64,000 nt of DNA from Pseudomonas monteilii NBRC 103158 = DSM 14164 (GCF_000730605.1 NZ_BBIS01000009.1:124001-188000), one strand, 5' to 3'; shown: positions 41,284 through 50,236, counted from the stretch's first letter. The notes: a model not told the origin generated them from the letters alone. Made by a program: numbers and translations.

Positions 41284-42785
41284 CAGCCCCTGTAACCCGG
41301 GAACCGAACATCGCTGTAGGAGCGCCTGTTCAACCAGGACAACAACACCCTCTGCGCGTTGTCGTCGCCATCGCGAAGCAGGCCGAATAAATGCTTCAGC
41401 AGTCCCATGTTCTTCTTGCAGAAGCTGCTGAACACCCGGTGTCCGATTGGGTCACCTTGGCGAGCATAGTGTTCAATGGGGTCTGCGCCGCAGTAGGGGA
41501 CCAGTGCGCAGTCCGAGCAGCCCGGCAGTGCCTCCGCAACACCACTGGCAAGCAATGCCTCCATGACGGGCGATGCCAGTAGTTCAGACAAGTGTTGCTG
41601 TACGGTGCCGAGCCTCAAGCCATCTTCACCCATCTCCAGTAACATTCGGGCTTCGTCCGAGGGATAGACATAACCGTCATAGTTGTAAACCAACGCCGCA
41701 GTGCCTGCGCCAGCAGGGGAGCGCAGGTCCACATAGCCGGAGGAGAAGGGCGTGAGGATGTTCTTCAGCAGCAGGCTCGTGTAACTCTCCGACAGGTACA
41801 CGCCCTGCTGGTTGATACGCAGCAAATAGTCCAGTGCCTTCTTGTAGAAGGCCAGGTATCGCTCAATCGGATAATCAAGTCGATGGGCACTCTTGGTGGC
41901 AAACCCATAAGGGCTCAGAGGCCGAAGCGAGATGCTGGAGAAGCCCTGGCTTACATACTCATCGATGATCGCTTCAGGTTGTTCGAGGCTTCTTGAAGTC
42001 AGCGTGGTCAGCGCGGAAACTGCATCATGGCCAAGGCGCTGACGGACCCACTGGATGCCTTTTACAGTGCGTTCGTAGGAGTCTCGTGACGGGGTAGGGC
42101 GGTTGGCATTGTGCAAGGGCGCCGGCCCATCGAGCGAGGTCGAAAATTGGATGCGATTTTGTTCTGCGAAGTCGAGTATCTCCTCCGTCAGGTGGTGCAG
42201 CGTGGTGGTGATGACGAACTGGATATCCCGTTGTTCGACCACGTTCCGTTCAGCGACCCATTCGACAATCTGGCGGACGCGCTCGAAGGCCAGAAGCGGC
42301 TCGCCACCCTGAAACTCCACAGTCAGGGCGGGAGCGTTCGATTCGAACAGGCGATCGACCGCCGCCTGTGCATCCGCTTCCGACAGGTCGTGGCCGGATC
42401 CTCCCAGAGGGGCTCGCGACACCTGGCAGTACTGGCAGGTGTGGTTGCAGCGCAATGTAACCACGAACAAGTGCAGTGCAGGGCCCTGGAAGAGGAAGTC
42501 CTTGCGGCTGCGATACTGTGCGGCCATTTCCGGGAACGGGTCGTGGCGGCCTGGTTCGTAGATGAAGTGGCGGGCCAGCAGGTCCTTGTAAAAAGGCGTA
42601 CTTGCTTGAACGTCGAAGTAACTGAGAGCTCGTAATTGCGCGTCGTTCACGTGCATGTACTCACCGGTATCGGAGGTGAGCAGGATGTCACGGTCATGTC
42701 CCGTGTTCATGCGCATGAATCGAAAAGGCAGCAAGCGGTAGTGCTTGGCGTCTGTCGCAATCAGTGTCACTGCGAAACCCCACAT
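41283..42785 (-). CDS. hxsB: His-Xaa-Ser system radical SAM maturase HxsB
   Basis: A 500-residue radical SAM/SPASM enzyme. YRLLPFRFMRMN begins the N-terminal recognition domain. C113-x3-C117-x2-C120 (LRCNHTCQYCQ) binds the SAM cluster, and VEFQGGEPLLAF is the GGEP motif. The SPASM region holds ALPGCSDCALVPYCGADP and a late SFCKKN. The start at 42785 overlaps hxsD by 19 bases; a GTG 15 bases further in is an alternative that would overlap only by 4. HxsB and HxsC always occur as a pair in this system. Confidence 0.93.
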   Translation of the reverse strand: MWGFAVTLIATDAKHYRLLPFRFMRMNTGHDRDILLTSDTGEYMHVNDAQLRALSYFDVQASTPFYKDLLARHFIYEPGRHDPFPEMAAQYRSRKDFLFQGPALHLFVVTLRCNHTCQYCQVSRAPLGGSGHDLSEADAQAAVDRLFESNAPALTVEFQGGEPLLAFERVRQIVEWVAERNVVEQRDIQFVITTTLHHLTEEILDFAEQNRIQFSTSLDGPAPLHNANRPTPSRDSYERTVKGIQWVRQRLGHDAVSALTTLTSRSLEQPEAIIDEYVSQGFSSISLRPLSPYGFATKSAHRLDYPIERYLAFYKKALDYLLRINQQGVYLSESYTSLLLKNILTPFSSGYVDLRSPAGAGTAALVYNYDGYVYPSDEARMLLEMGEDGLRLGTVQQHLSELLASPVMEALLASGVAEALPGCSDCALVPYCGADPIEHYARQGDPIGHRVFSSFCKKNMGLLKHLFGLLRDGDDNAQRVLLSWLNRRSYSDVRFPGYRG

Positions 42786-43066
42786 CCAGCGAGTGCGGCT
42801 CGGGCCAGGACTTCGCGCAACCCTGCTGTTTCGCGGTTGATATGGTCGCGTAGGGCGAAGTCGTTCAGATGCTGGAGGATCAGCGAGTGAGCCTGCTCCG
42901 GGGAAAGCGTTAGCCTTGCTTCGGCGGGGTGGGCCGTGAGACTTATCTGATTGGTTTCAATACCGACCTGGATCGTGACAGTGTCGGCAAGGGAATAAGC
43001 GGCGCGTTGCACCACGCTAAGCGGGTAGGCTGCGCTGTCGAGTTTCAGCGTGACTGGCCATGTCAT
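42767..43066 (-). CDS. hxsD: His-Xaa-Ser system protein HxsD
   Basis: A 99-residue protein, first gene of the cluster. VTLKLDSAAYPLSVVQRAAYSLADTVTIQVG and ALRDHINRETAGLREVLARAALA are typical of HxsD. The small size and position before the maturases recall precursor-recognition partners in other radical SAM peptide systems, but no activity has been shown. The frame overlaps hxsB, so the whole hxsDBCA set is translationally coupled. Confidence 0.9.
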   Translation of the reverse strand: MTWPVTLKLDSAAYPLSVVQRAAYSLADTVTIQVGIETNQISLTAHPAEARLTLSPEQAHSLILQHLNDFALRDHINRETAGLREVLARAALAGCGVSQ

Positions 43067-43373
43067 CGGAACCGGTCCTTCAAATCCGTTGGGAACGTGT
43101 GGATTTTGCCGGTTGACGAGGCATTATGCCATCATAATTTTTTACATTTGCACGCATTTGTCCAGCGTGGTTGGTGGTGCGCTCACTGCGGCTCGGCCAT
43201 TGATACGAGGTAGGGCCGAGGGTTCATATCTCCCTCAGTCCACCCATCCTCATCAATAGCCTGCTTGGCCTCAGGCTGGGGGCATCCTTTTCAAACCATC
43301 CAAAGCATGCCCTCAAATATGCCCCCAATGTAGCAATCCACTGGAAGTGAATGGAGCTCCATGGTTTGTGGAA
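43067..43373. other. Promoter region of the HXS cluster and inner right flank
   Basis: An AT-rich stretch (about 43128-43150, with CATAATTTTTTACATTT) lies about 65 bases upstream of hxsD and is the likely promoter. Between it and the right repeat there are GCCCCCA motifs but no gene. No Anr box was seen. Confidence 0.45.
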
Positions 43374-43442
43374 AGGCAGAATTGATCAGCTGAACAGCCT
43401 GCCAGACGACGCCTAAAGACTCTCAGGGTCGCCGAAGAACAT
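43374..43442. repeat. Right direct repeat of the HXS insertion (native mexT 3' end)
   Basis: It contains the last ten codons and stop of mexT and about 40 bases beyond. It pairs with 38980-39048 with six mismatches, so divergence has begun and the insertion is not very recent. Confidence 0.85.
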
Positions 43443-44327
43443 CTGTATCCTCGACCGCAACCACCTTTCCGCCGGGTCATTATCCTGCGCTCCACGCCAA
43501 GCCATGTGCAGTTCGAAACTGCGCACGGGTATCGGCAAGTCCTCGGCACGCAACCCTCCCGCCGCAGTCAGTGCATCGGCCGTGTAGTCCGGCACCGTCG
43601 CCACGATATCCGTGCCCGCCAGCAAGCTCCCCAGCCCGTTGAACTGCGGCACCGCCAGCACCACATGGCGCTTGCGACCAATTTCTTCCAACGCTTCATC
43701 GATAAACCCGGAAAGGTCTCCGGCAAACGACACCAGTGCATGCGGTCGCGCACAGAAGTCGTCCAGGGTGATGCTGCCGGGCACGCTGTCGGCCCGCAGC
43801 AGTTTCGGCATGCTGCGGCGCAGTACTTTGCGCTTGGCGTTGGCCGGCAGTTCGCTGGTGTAGCTGACGCCCACCGAAATCTCGCCCGAAGCCAGCAACG
43901 TAGGCATCAGCAGGTAATTGACCCGCCGCACCACCAGCACGATACCAGGCGCTTCCGCGCGAATGCGCTTGAGCAACTGTGGCAGCAGGGCGAACTCGGC
44001 GTCGTCTGACAGGCCGATGCGGAAGACGGCATTGCTGGTGGCGGGATCGAATTCGGCCGCGCGGCTGACCGCCGTGGAAATGGAGTCCAGCGCCGGCGAC
44101 AGCAGGGCGAAGATCTCGTGGGCCCGCGCTGAGGGCTCCATGCTGCGGCCGGTGCGCACGAACAGCGGGTCGTCGAACAGGTTGCGCAGCCGCGACAAGG
44201 CCGCACTGATGGCCGGTTGGCCGAGGAACAGTTTTTCCGCGGCACGGGTCACGCTGCGCTCGTGCATCAGCGTTTCGAACACGATCAGCAGGTTGAGGTC
44301 TACGCGACGCAGGTCGTTTCGATTCAT
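43413..44327 (-). CDS. mexT: LysR-family regulator MexT
   Basis: A 304-residue LysR protein. The N-terminus NRNDLRRVDLNLLIVFETLMHERSVTRAAEKLFLGQPAISAALSRL and central motifs RIGLSDDAEFALLP, LVVRRVNYLLMPTLLASGEISVGVSYTSELPANAKRK and AVPQFNGLGSLLAGTDIVATVPDY match MexT as known from Pseudomonas aeruginosa. MexT activates the mexEF-oprN efflux genes and mexS in response to redox/electrophile stress. mexS is divergent, as in other pseudomonads. The 3' end forms the target of the HXS insertion and is intact. Confidence 0.9.
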   Translation of the reverse strand: MNRNDLRRVDLNLLIVFETLMHERSVTRAAEKLFLGQPAISAALSRLRNLFDDPLFVRTGRSMEPSARAHEIFALLSPALDSISTAVSRAAEFDPATSNAVFRIGLSDDAEFALLPQLLKRIRAEAPGIVLVVRRVNYLLMPTLLASGEISVGVSYTSELPANAKRKVLRRSMPKLLRADSVPGSITLDDFCARPHALVSFAGDLSGFIDEALEEIGRKRHVVLAVPQFNGLGSLLAGTDIVATVPDYTADALTAAGGLRAEDLPIPVRSFELHMAWRGAQDNDPAERWLRSRIQMFFGDPESL

Positions 44328-44430
44328 CGGTGCGCTTCGCCTAAAGTGGGGCAGGGGTGAATCTTAAGGCCAAAGGCTGTTACCCTGCACGGGTTTAGGG
44401 GGACCAATTGCAGGGAAAGTGAGGTGCCCA

Positions 44431-44454
44431 ATCGATGACAAGCATGTCGACTAT
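44431..44454. promoter_or_regulatory. Possible MexT/nod-box-like site between mexT and mexS
   Basis: ATCGATGACAAGCATGTCGACTAT contains ATC-GAT and a terminal ACTAT, parts of the MexT consensus, but the spacing is not exact. It lies about 80 bases before mexS. Confidence 0.3.
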
Positions 44455-44533
44455 TAATGACCGCTGATGGTCTAACCGGTAAAGCCCGGATAGAGTCAGT
44501 GGTAATTAGAGGTTCACAAAGGCGAGGTATGCG

Positions 44534-45556
44534 ATGTCCCGCATGATCCGTTTCCACAAGTTCGGCGCTGCCGATGTGCTCCGTTGCGAGGAGCAGGCCG
44601 AACCGTCACCCGCTGCCGACGAGGTTCAGATCCGCGTCCAGGCGGTTGGCGTCAGCTGGTATGACGTGCTTTGGCGCCAGAACCTGGCGCCGTCCCAGGC
44701 ACGGCTGCCTGCGGGGATCGGCCACGAAATGGCCGGGGTGGTGACGGCGGTCGGTGAAGGGGTAGAAGACATTGTCGTCGGTGATCGGGTTGCCAGCTTC
44801 CCGGCTACCAGTGCCAACGACCACCCGGTGTATGGCGATGTCATCGTGCTCCCGCGTTCAGCCATTACCCGCTACCCGGATGTACTCACCCCGATCGAGG
44901 CCAGCGTGCATTATACGCCGCTGTTGATCGCCTATTTTGCCTACGTCGACCTGGCGCGGGCCAAGGCCGGGCAGACTGCGCTGGTCACCGACGCCAGCCA
45001 TTGCGCCGGCCCCGCCTTCGTGCAGCTGGGCAAGGCGTTGGGGCTGAAAGTGTTTGCGGCCACCAAGGAAGCGGAACAGCGTGAGTACCTGCTGAGCCTG
45101 GGCGCCGACAAAGTGATTGTCACCGAAGAGCAGGACTTGCTGCTGCAGGTTGGCAAGTATACCGAAGGCCGCGGCGTGGACATGGTTCTCGATGGCATGG
45201 GCGGCCCGCAGATGTCGCTGCTGGGCGATGTGCTGGCACCGCGTGGCAGCCTGGTGCTGTATGGCCTGCAAGGCGGCAATCAAACGCCGTTCCCGGCGTG
45301 CGCAGCTTTCCAGAAGAACATCCAGTTCTATGTGCATTGCATCGGCAACTTCACCGGCAAGCCAGAGCTTGGCATCAGCCAGGACCAGGTGGCATTGCAG
45401 CGCGCCTTGCGCGACATCAACCAGTTTACCGCCGACCAGTTGCTGACACCGCAGATCATCAAGGTGTACCCGTTCGAGCAGGTGGTAGAGGCGCATCGCT
45501 ACATGGACCAATGCCCGTGCGGCGGGCGGGTGGTGCTGGACATGGCACAACACTGA
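44534..45556 (+). CDS. mexS: Quinone oxidoreductase-like MDR protein MexS
   Basis: A 340-residue medium-chain dehydrogenase/reductase without the zinc cysteines. N-terminus RMIRFHKFGAADVLRCEE, GIGHEMAGVVTAVGEG, VTDASHCAGPAFVQLGKALGLKVFA (nucleotide-binding region, degenerate) and a C-terminal GGRVVLDM. Size, fold and divergent position next to mexT identify it as MexS, whose loss in Pseudomonas aeruginosa activates MexT by raising electrophile stress. It is probably MexT-activated. Confidence 0.82.
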   Translation: MSRMIRFHKFGAADVLRCEEQAEPSPAADEVQIRVQAVGVSWYDVLWRQNLAPSQARLPAGIGHEMAGVVTAVGEGVEDIVVGDRVASFPATSANDHPVYGDVIVLPRSAITRYPDVLTPIEASVHYTPLLIAYFAYVDLARAKAGQTALVTDASHCAGPAFVQLGKALGLKVFAATKEAEQREYLLSLGADKVIVTEEQDLLLQVGKYTEGRGVDMVLDGMGGPQMSLLGDVLAPRGSLVLYGLQGGNQTPFPACAAFQKNIQFYVHCIGNFTGKPELGISQDQVALQRALRDINQFTADQLLTPQIIKVYPFEQVVEAHRYMDQCPCGGRVVLDMAQH

Positions 45557-45574
45557 CGGTTGCATGCGTTACTG

Positions 45575-45603
45575 AAAAACCCGGGTGAGCCCCGGGTTTT
45601 TTT
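45575..45603 (+). terminator. Rho-independent terminator after mexS
   Basis: AAAAACCCGGG, TGAGC loop, CCCGGGTTTTTTT. Classic stem plus U-tract, 19 bases after the mexS stop. Confidence 0.92.
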
Positions 45604-46072
45604 GTGTCTGCGGGGTGGGTGTGAAACTTTAAAAATAGGAACGTTCCTACAGTTGAATGTGACAAGTACTACATCTAAGCGGGGTGGTTTTTAGTTGTCG
45701 GAAATATTCCGCCAAATAATCTGGCTTGAACGCATTCACCATGCGCTTCAATGTGCGCTCGTACTTCTGGTGAATGGTTTTTTTACCGCGATCTGTATCT
45801 TCAAATCGCTCTGCATCCCTCGATAATGGCCCGGTAGTAGTTTGCGCAAGGAGCGTGAAATGAGCATGGCTACGCCGAGGCCAGGGCAATGTGTGTTAGC
45901 GATAGGTCATCGTGGCGGAGGGCTTTTTTCGATGGCTTGGCCAGAGTGAAGGGTTACGTCATTACTTCCATTTGATTGTAGGCAATTTCTTCTGGGTAAG
46001 TTTGGCGCAGGTTCAAGCTCAATGCAGTGGGCTCGGCATGTGTCGGCTGAATGAAGTGGGTGAGGTGATTTC
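45604..46072. other. AT-richer intergenic region, no firm gene
   Basis: About 470 bases of lower GC than the surroundings. A leftward 80-codon frame (45647-45889) contains a helical segment (KKTIHQKYERTLKRMVNAFKPDYLAEYF) and might be a gene remnant, but no family was recognised and no ribosome site is evident. Confidence 0.35.
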
Positions 46073-47452
46073 GTGACAGCTATTCACGACCAGGCAATGC
46101 ATTACGTCTACGAACAAGTGCTTGAACGCTTGCTGAACCACATGTCACAGGCGCAGCGTGCTTCTTTGCAACTATTGATACAACGGCTGCTGGTTGCGGC
46201 GGGCGGGCTCGAGTATATCGGTACCTTCCGTTTGCAGGTGTTGCAGGGCAGCGATCGCCACAGTGCCAGGCTGTTGGCGATGCTGCGTGCCGCACAATTG
46301 AGTATTGCCCTGCGTGCGCCGGTAACCTTCCAGCTGCGGGTGCTGGTGGTCAGCTTGCCGGTTGCGGACAGCGCCAGGCTGGACGCGCACGAGCTTAGCT
46401 TCAGCGCACTGTTCATGCAGGATGACCCCCGGGTGCAGTTGCAGATGATCGAGGGTGGCGCAGTGGTGCCGTTTCGCCGCCAGCCCTCGGCCAGGCCCGA
46501 GCGTTGGGCACTGGCGAAAGACGCTTTGTTGATGTTCGGCCACTTGGTCGACGCCAGGCCTGAAGCCTTACTGGGTAGCCGTCTGCACCTGGAGCTGGCG
46601 GGGGCTATAGGTTTTGCGCTGCAGTCACAGGCACCAGCCGATGCATTGGTCACCGCCATACCCGGTGCCCAGCGGCGCCGATACCTGGCATGGGCCCGGC
46701 GTAACCTGCGCCTGTCCGGCGAGCACGGCCCGTATGCGATGCACCAGTGCCTGGCGGTGCTGGCCCAAGGTCTGGGCCGGTTGCATGGGGTTGTCGGGGG
46801 CGCCCCCAATCGCCAGCCGGCATTGGGCGGCGCATCGGAAAGGGAGATGGTGCGGCTGATAGCCCTCGATGACCTGCTACCGTACGTAGTCGAAGCACAG
46901 CCGCTTGATAGCATGCTGGGTTGTAGTATCGAGAACGCCCCGGGTGCCTGGCCACTGTCGGCATTCGTCGATCCGCAAGCCACGGCACAGTTGCACGAAC
47001 TGCGTGCACGCAGCCTGGACCCCCAGTCCAGCCGCCCCGCGCTGCGTCTGGCCGGGCAGTCGGGCGGTAGCAAGCAACACGAAATACACCAGCCGCAACT
47101 CGGCAAAACCTACGGCCTCAATCAGACGCAGCTGGTGTGCTTGCTATTCAGCCCTTTTGCCCGGCAAGGGAAGAACCTCGAACGTTTCCTGCAGTGCCGG
47201 CATGCCGATATGTTGGTGGCGTTGCCGTACCTACACAGGGCGTTGCAGGGCAAACCCTGCCCTGATGCGGTGAAAGCCTGGCTGGTGAACACCAGTGGCC
47301 TGCCGCTGGTGCAGTTGCGGGCTATTTATAGTGGGCAACTACCGCTGACCGCCTGGCGCCTGCTGAACAACCTCGCCCGCCGCGACGTGCATTTGAGGTT
47401 GATGCCTCGGCAGGCGTTGGGGCTGCGGCGCGGCTTTGCGGGGTTGTCCTGA
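46073..47452 (+). CDS. Unknown 459-residue protein coupled to a MocR regulator
   Basis: A 459-residue protein starting with GTG (GAGG 7 bases upstream). It is mostly helical, Leu/Arg/Gln-rich, without signal peptide, membrane segment or recognised catalytic motif. The C-terminal third (LNQTQLVCLLFSPFARQGKNLERFLQ...PLTAWRLLNNLARRDVHLRL) looks like a folded helical domain. Its TGA shares one base with the ATG of the MocR-type regulator, so the two are coupled and may act together. Confidence 0.75.
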   Translation: MTAIHDQAMHYVYEQVLERLLNHMSQAQRASLQLLIQRLLVAAGGLEYIGTFRLQVLQGSDRHSARLLAMLRAAQLSIALRAPVTFQLRVLVVSLPVADSARLDAHELSFSALFMQDDPRVQLQMIEGGAVVPFRRQPSARPERWALAKDALLMFGHLVDARPEALLGSRLHLELAGAIGFALQSQAPADALVTAIPGAQRRRYLAWARRNLRLSGEHGPYAMHQCLAVLAQGLGRLHGVVGGAPNRQPALGGASEREMVRLIALDDLLPYVVEAQPLDSMLGCSIENAPGAWPLSAFVDPQATAQLHELRARSLDPQSSRPALRLAGQSGGSKQHEIHQPQLGKTYGLNQTQLVCLLFSPFARQGKNLERFLQCRHADMLVALPYLHRALQGKPCPDAVKAWLVNTSGLPLVQLRAIYSGQLPLTAWRLLNNLARRDVHLRLMPRQALGLRRGFAGLS

Positions 47453-48804
47453 TGGGGCGAGTGGCCCCCGGCGAGTTCGCGTATCGCCAGGTATATCGCT
47501 ACCTGGAAGCCATGATCGATCAGGCGGCAAGCGGTGGCCCATGCCGCTTGCCGTCACTGCGCACACTGTCCCGACGGCTGCGGGTGTCGTTGGCAACGGT
47601 GCAGAGCGCCTACAGCCTGCTGGAAGAGGAGGGCCGCGTACGCTGCTTGCCGAGGTCTGGTTATTACGTACAACACGCTTGCAAAGTGCAAGCCGTGACC
47701 ACGCCCAGTCTGCCACCCCCCGTGCAACCGCTGCTGGAGCGTGCCCTGTTTGGCCACGAACGGCGTTTCGCCCGCCAGCGTGACCGCAGCGTGGAGCCCT
47801 GGGGGGCGCTTGGCAGCACCCGCCTGCGCAGTGCATTGGCAGAACGCTATACCCGTTCTTCCAGCCAGTACTGGTGTCGCGATGACGTGCAACTGGCACC
47901 TGATGTGCCTGCGTTGCTAGAGACGCTGATGGCGGCGCTGGCCTTGCAGGGCGGTACCGTGCTGGTGCATTCGCCCTGTTGCCGGCAAGTGCTGCTCGCC
48001 CTGACGCGTGCAGGCATACGTGTGCTGGAGGTGCCACCGGATGCCCGTGGTAATCCTGACCTGCACACCTTGGCCACGCTGCTGAGGAGCGAGCCTGTAA
48101 AGATGCTGGTCATGCCATCGTGCCTGGGCATGCCGCAAGGGCGGCTGGTTTCACCGTATTATCAGCAACAGCTTGGTCTGTTACTAGGCCAGCACCCTGT
48201 TTGGTTGTTGGAAAACGATCTGGACAGTGAGCTCTGTTACAACGGGCCACCCAAAAAGCGCCTGCGCGACTGGGTCGACCCGCGCTGGCTGCTGGTGATG
48301 GGCGCGTTCGAGTCCACGGTCGGTGCCGAAGCACCGTATGCCTATTTGTTGAGCAAAGACACCGTGCTGACCAAGGCGTTTGCCGAACGCGCGTTTCGGC
48401 TTGCGCCACTGCGTCTGCAGGCGCTTGCGCACATGCTCGACAAGGGAGAAATGGACGTACAACTGGCACACCTGCGCACAGACCTGCAAAGGCGCACTCA
48501 CGGCCTGGCGCATGTGCTTGCGCTGCAATTTGGCCAACAGGTGAGGTTTGAGATGCCGCAAGGTGGGCACATGCTGTGGGTTTGCTTTCGCCAGCCGCTG
48601 GTATGGGAGCGTGTCGCCGTAGCCTTGGCAGGTTCAGCGTTGCATGCAGTGCCGGGCGAGCAGTTCTGCCTGCAGGGGCGTTACCCGCAATACCTGGCGT
48701 TGATGTGGCCGGGCGGGCTGCCCGACGACCTGCGCCAAGCGGTGGAGCGTTTGGCGCGGGCGCTGGAGCAAGGCTGCCGGCGCCGTGCCCGCCTCTCACA
48801 TTGA
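47452..48804 (+). CDS. MocR-type regulator (GntR HTH plus aminotransferase-like domain)
   Basis: A 450-residue protein. The N-terminal winged helix GEFAYRQVYRYLEAMIDQAASGG...LPSLRTLSRRLRVSLATVQSAYSLLEEEG is GntR-type. The remainder follows the PLP-dependent aminotransferase fold I, with WLLENDLDSELCYNGPP resembling the Asp-containing PLP region. The catalytic Lys region around LVMGAFESTVGAEAPYAYLL lacks a clear Lys, so PLP binding may be non-covalent or lost. MocR proteins respond to amino-vitamin ligands. It follows the unknown protein with one-base overlap. Confidence 0.87.
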   Translation: MGRVAPGEFAYRQVYRYLEAMIDQAASGGPCRLPSLRTLSRRLRVSLATVQSAYSLLEEEGRVRCLPRSGYYVQHACKVQAVTTPSLPPPVQPLLERALFGHERRFARQRDRSVEPWGALGSTRLRSALAERYTRSSSQYWCRDDVQLAPDVPALLETLMAALALQGGTVLVHSPCCRQVLLALTRAGIRVLEVPPDARGNPDLHTLATLLRSEPVKMLVMPSCLGMPQGRLVSPYYQQQLGLLLGQHPVWLLENDLDSELCYNGPPKKRLRDWVDPRWLLVMGAFESTVGAEAPYAYLLSKDTVLTKAFAERAFRLAPLRLQALAHMLDKGEMDVQLAHLRTDLQRRTHGLAHVLALQFGQQVRFEMPQGGHMLWVCFRQPLVWERVAVALAGSALHAVPGEQFCLQGRYPQYLALMWPGGLPDDLRQAVERLARALEQGCRRRARLSH

Positions 48805-48868
48805 GATCGAAGTGCCTGCAAGTGCAGCACAAGGCTGCGCTTGCAGGCGGTGCAAGCGTGCGTATTGC

Positions 48869-50170
48869 TCAGTGTTGCTCCTGCCCCTGGCGCAGGCGGG
48901 TGCTGACCAGTGCCGCCACTACCAGCAACGCAGCAATGATCCACAAACCATTGCGGGTGCTGCCGGTGGTCTGCTCGATGAGCCCCATTACCGAAGGCCC
49001 GACGAAGCCGCCAAACAGGCCACAGGTGGTAACGAAGGCCAGGCCGGCCGCCAGCGCATTGCCGCTCAGGCGGCTGGAGGGGAAGACGAAGATGATCGAT
49101 TGCACCACGAACAGCATCAGCGCCGTCAGGGAGAACCCGATCAGGCCAACGAACGAGTTGGCCAGCGAGGCCAGCAGCAGCCCGGCCGCCATGGTCAGCA
49201 GGCCGGAGAACAGCAAGGTGCGGCAGCGGCGTGGTGAGGTGGCCAGCCGTGGGAAGGTGGCGGCACCGATGGCGGCGGCAACCCATGGCACCGCGGTCAG
49301 CAGGCCGACCTGGAAAGGCGATAGCGCAGCGTATGTGCCGATGATGCCCGGCAAGAAGAAAATCACCGTGTAGATGGTGATCTGGTGCACGAAGTACACC
49401 ACGATCGCCAGCCAGATCTGCCGGTCGCGGAACATCTGCCCCAACTTGCTTTGCTGTGGCGCGGCAGCCCGCTCCGCAGCCAGGCGGCGTTCGATAGCCT
49501 TGGCATCGGCGGCCGACAGCCAGGGCGCCGATGCGGGGCCGTCCGGCAACTTCTTCCACACCACCAAGGCCAAGGCCACGGCAGGCAGGCCCTCGAGCAC
49601 GAACAGCCATTGCCAGCCGTGCCAGCCGAGTACGCCGTCCATTTCCAGCAGGGCACCGCCCAGTGGCCCGCTGAGGATATTTGCCAGGCACACGCCCAGC
49701 AGGAAATACCCCGTAGCACGGGCGCGCTGTTCGCGGTCGAACCAATAGGTCAGGTACAACATGACTCCGGGGAACAGGCCCGCTTCGGCTACGCCCAGCA
49801 ACAGGCGCATGATGTAGAACGAGGTTTCACCCTGGACGAAGGCCATGCCCGCCGAAAGCAAACCCCACGTAATCATGATGCGGGTGATCCAGAAGCGCGC
49901 GCCCACCCGATGCATGATCAGGTTGCTGGGCACTTCGGCCAGCGCATAGGTGAGAAAGAACAGGCCGGCACCCAGGCCGTACGCCGCTGCCGACAAGCCC
50001 AGGTCGATGCCCATGCTGGCTTTCGCCAAGGCGATGTTGGTGCGGTCAAGAAAGCTCATCACATAGACGACGATGAGCAGCGGCATCAATTTGCGTAACA
50101 GCAGGCCGTTCAGGCGCTGCTCTGTGGTGGCGGCAGGGGCCGAAGCCGCTGCACGGGTGAGGGTTGTCAT
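48869..50170 (-). CDS. MFS transporter, anion:cation symporter family (sugar acid/tartrate type)
   Basis: A 433-residue transporter with 12 predicted membrane helices. LLRKLMPLLIVVYVMSFLDRTNIALAKASMG carries the ACS-family DRTN motif. NILSGPLGGALLEMDGVLGWHGWQWLFVLEGLPA is the characteristic helix 5-6 region. Members import hexuronates, tartrate, galactonate or 4-hydroxyphenylacetate. It lies directly before, and on the same strand as, the enolase-superfamily dehydratase, so it probably imports that enzyme's sugar-acid substrate. Confidence 0.9.
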   Translation of the reverse strand: MTTLTRAAASAPAATTEQRLNGLLLRKLMPLLIVVYVMSFLDRTNIALAKASMGIDLGLSAAAYGLGAGLFFLTYALAEVPSNLIMHRVGARFWITRIMITWGLLSAGMAFVQGETSFYIMRLLLGVAEAGLFPGVMLYLTYWFDREQRARATGYFLLGVCLANILSGPLGGALLEMDGVLGWHGWQWLFVLEGLPAVALALVVWKKLPDGPASAPWLSAADAKAIERRLAAERAAAPQQSKLGQMFRDRQIWLAIVVYFVHQITIYTVIFFLPGIIGTYAALSPFQVGLLTAVPWVAAAIGAATFPRLATSPRRCRTLLFSGLLTMAAGLLLASLANSFVGLIGFSLTALMLFVVQSIIFVFPSSRLSGNALAAGLAFVTTCGLFGGFVGPSVMGLIEQTTGSTRNGLWIIAALLVVAALVSTRLRQGQEQH

Positions 50171-50236
50171 TGTTTTTTTCCCCGTGAAATGTGCTGGTGG
50201 CGTGCCGCGTGACCGCGACACGCCAAGGTCTGTGGG

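Larger units (their letters stand above)
39011..43433. mobile_element. Probable site-specific insertion carrying the His-Xaa-Ser cluster
   Basis: The segment between the repeats (about 4.4 kb) carries hxsD, hxsB, hxsC and hxsA and nothing else recognisable. By eye it uses more A/T at third positions than its surroundings. One end regenerates an intact mexT C-terminus while the displaced copy lies at the far end, the pattern left by integration into a gene's 3' end. No integrase or transposase is present inside, so the element is either mobilised in trans or decayed. Both inner flanks carry GCCCCCA motifs (about 39099-39119 and 43321). Confidence 0.65.

Noticed and set aside
45647..45889. 80-codon leftward frame in the AT-richer gap after mexS
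   Set aside because: Has a helical-looking segment but no start signal or family; kept only as a note in the gap entry.
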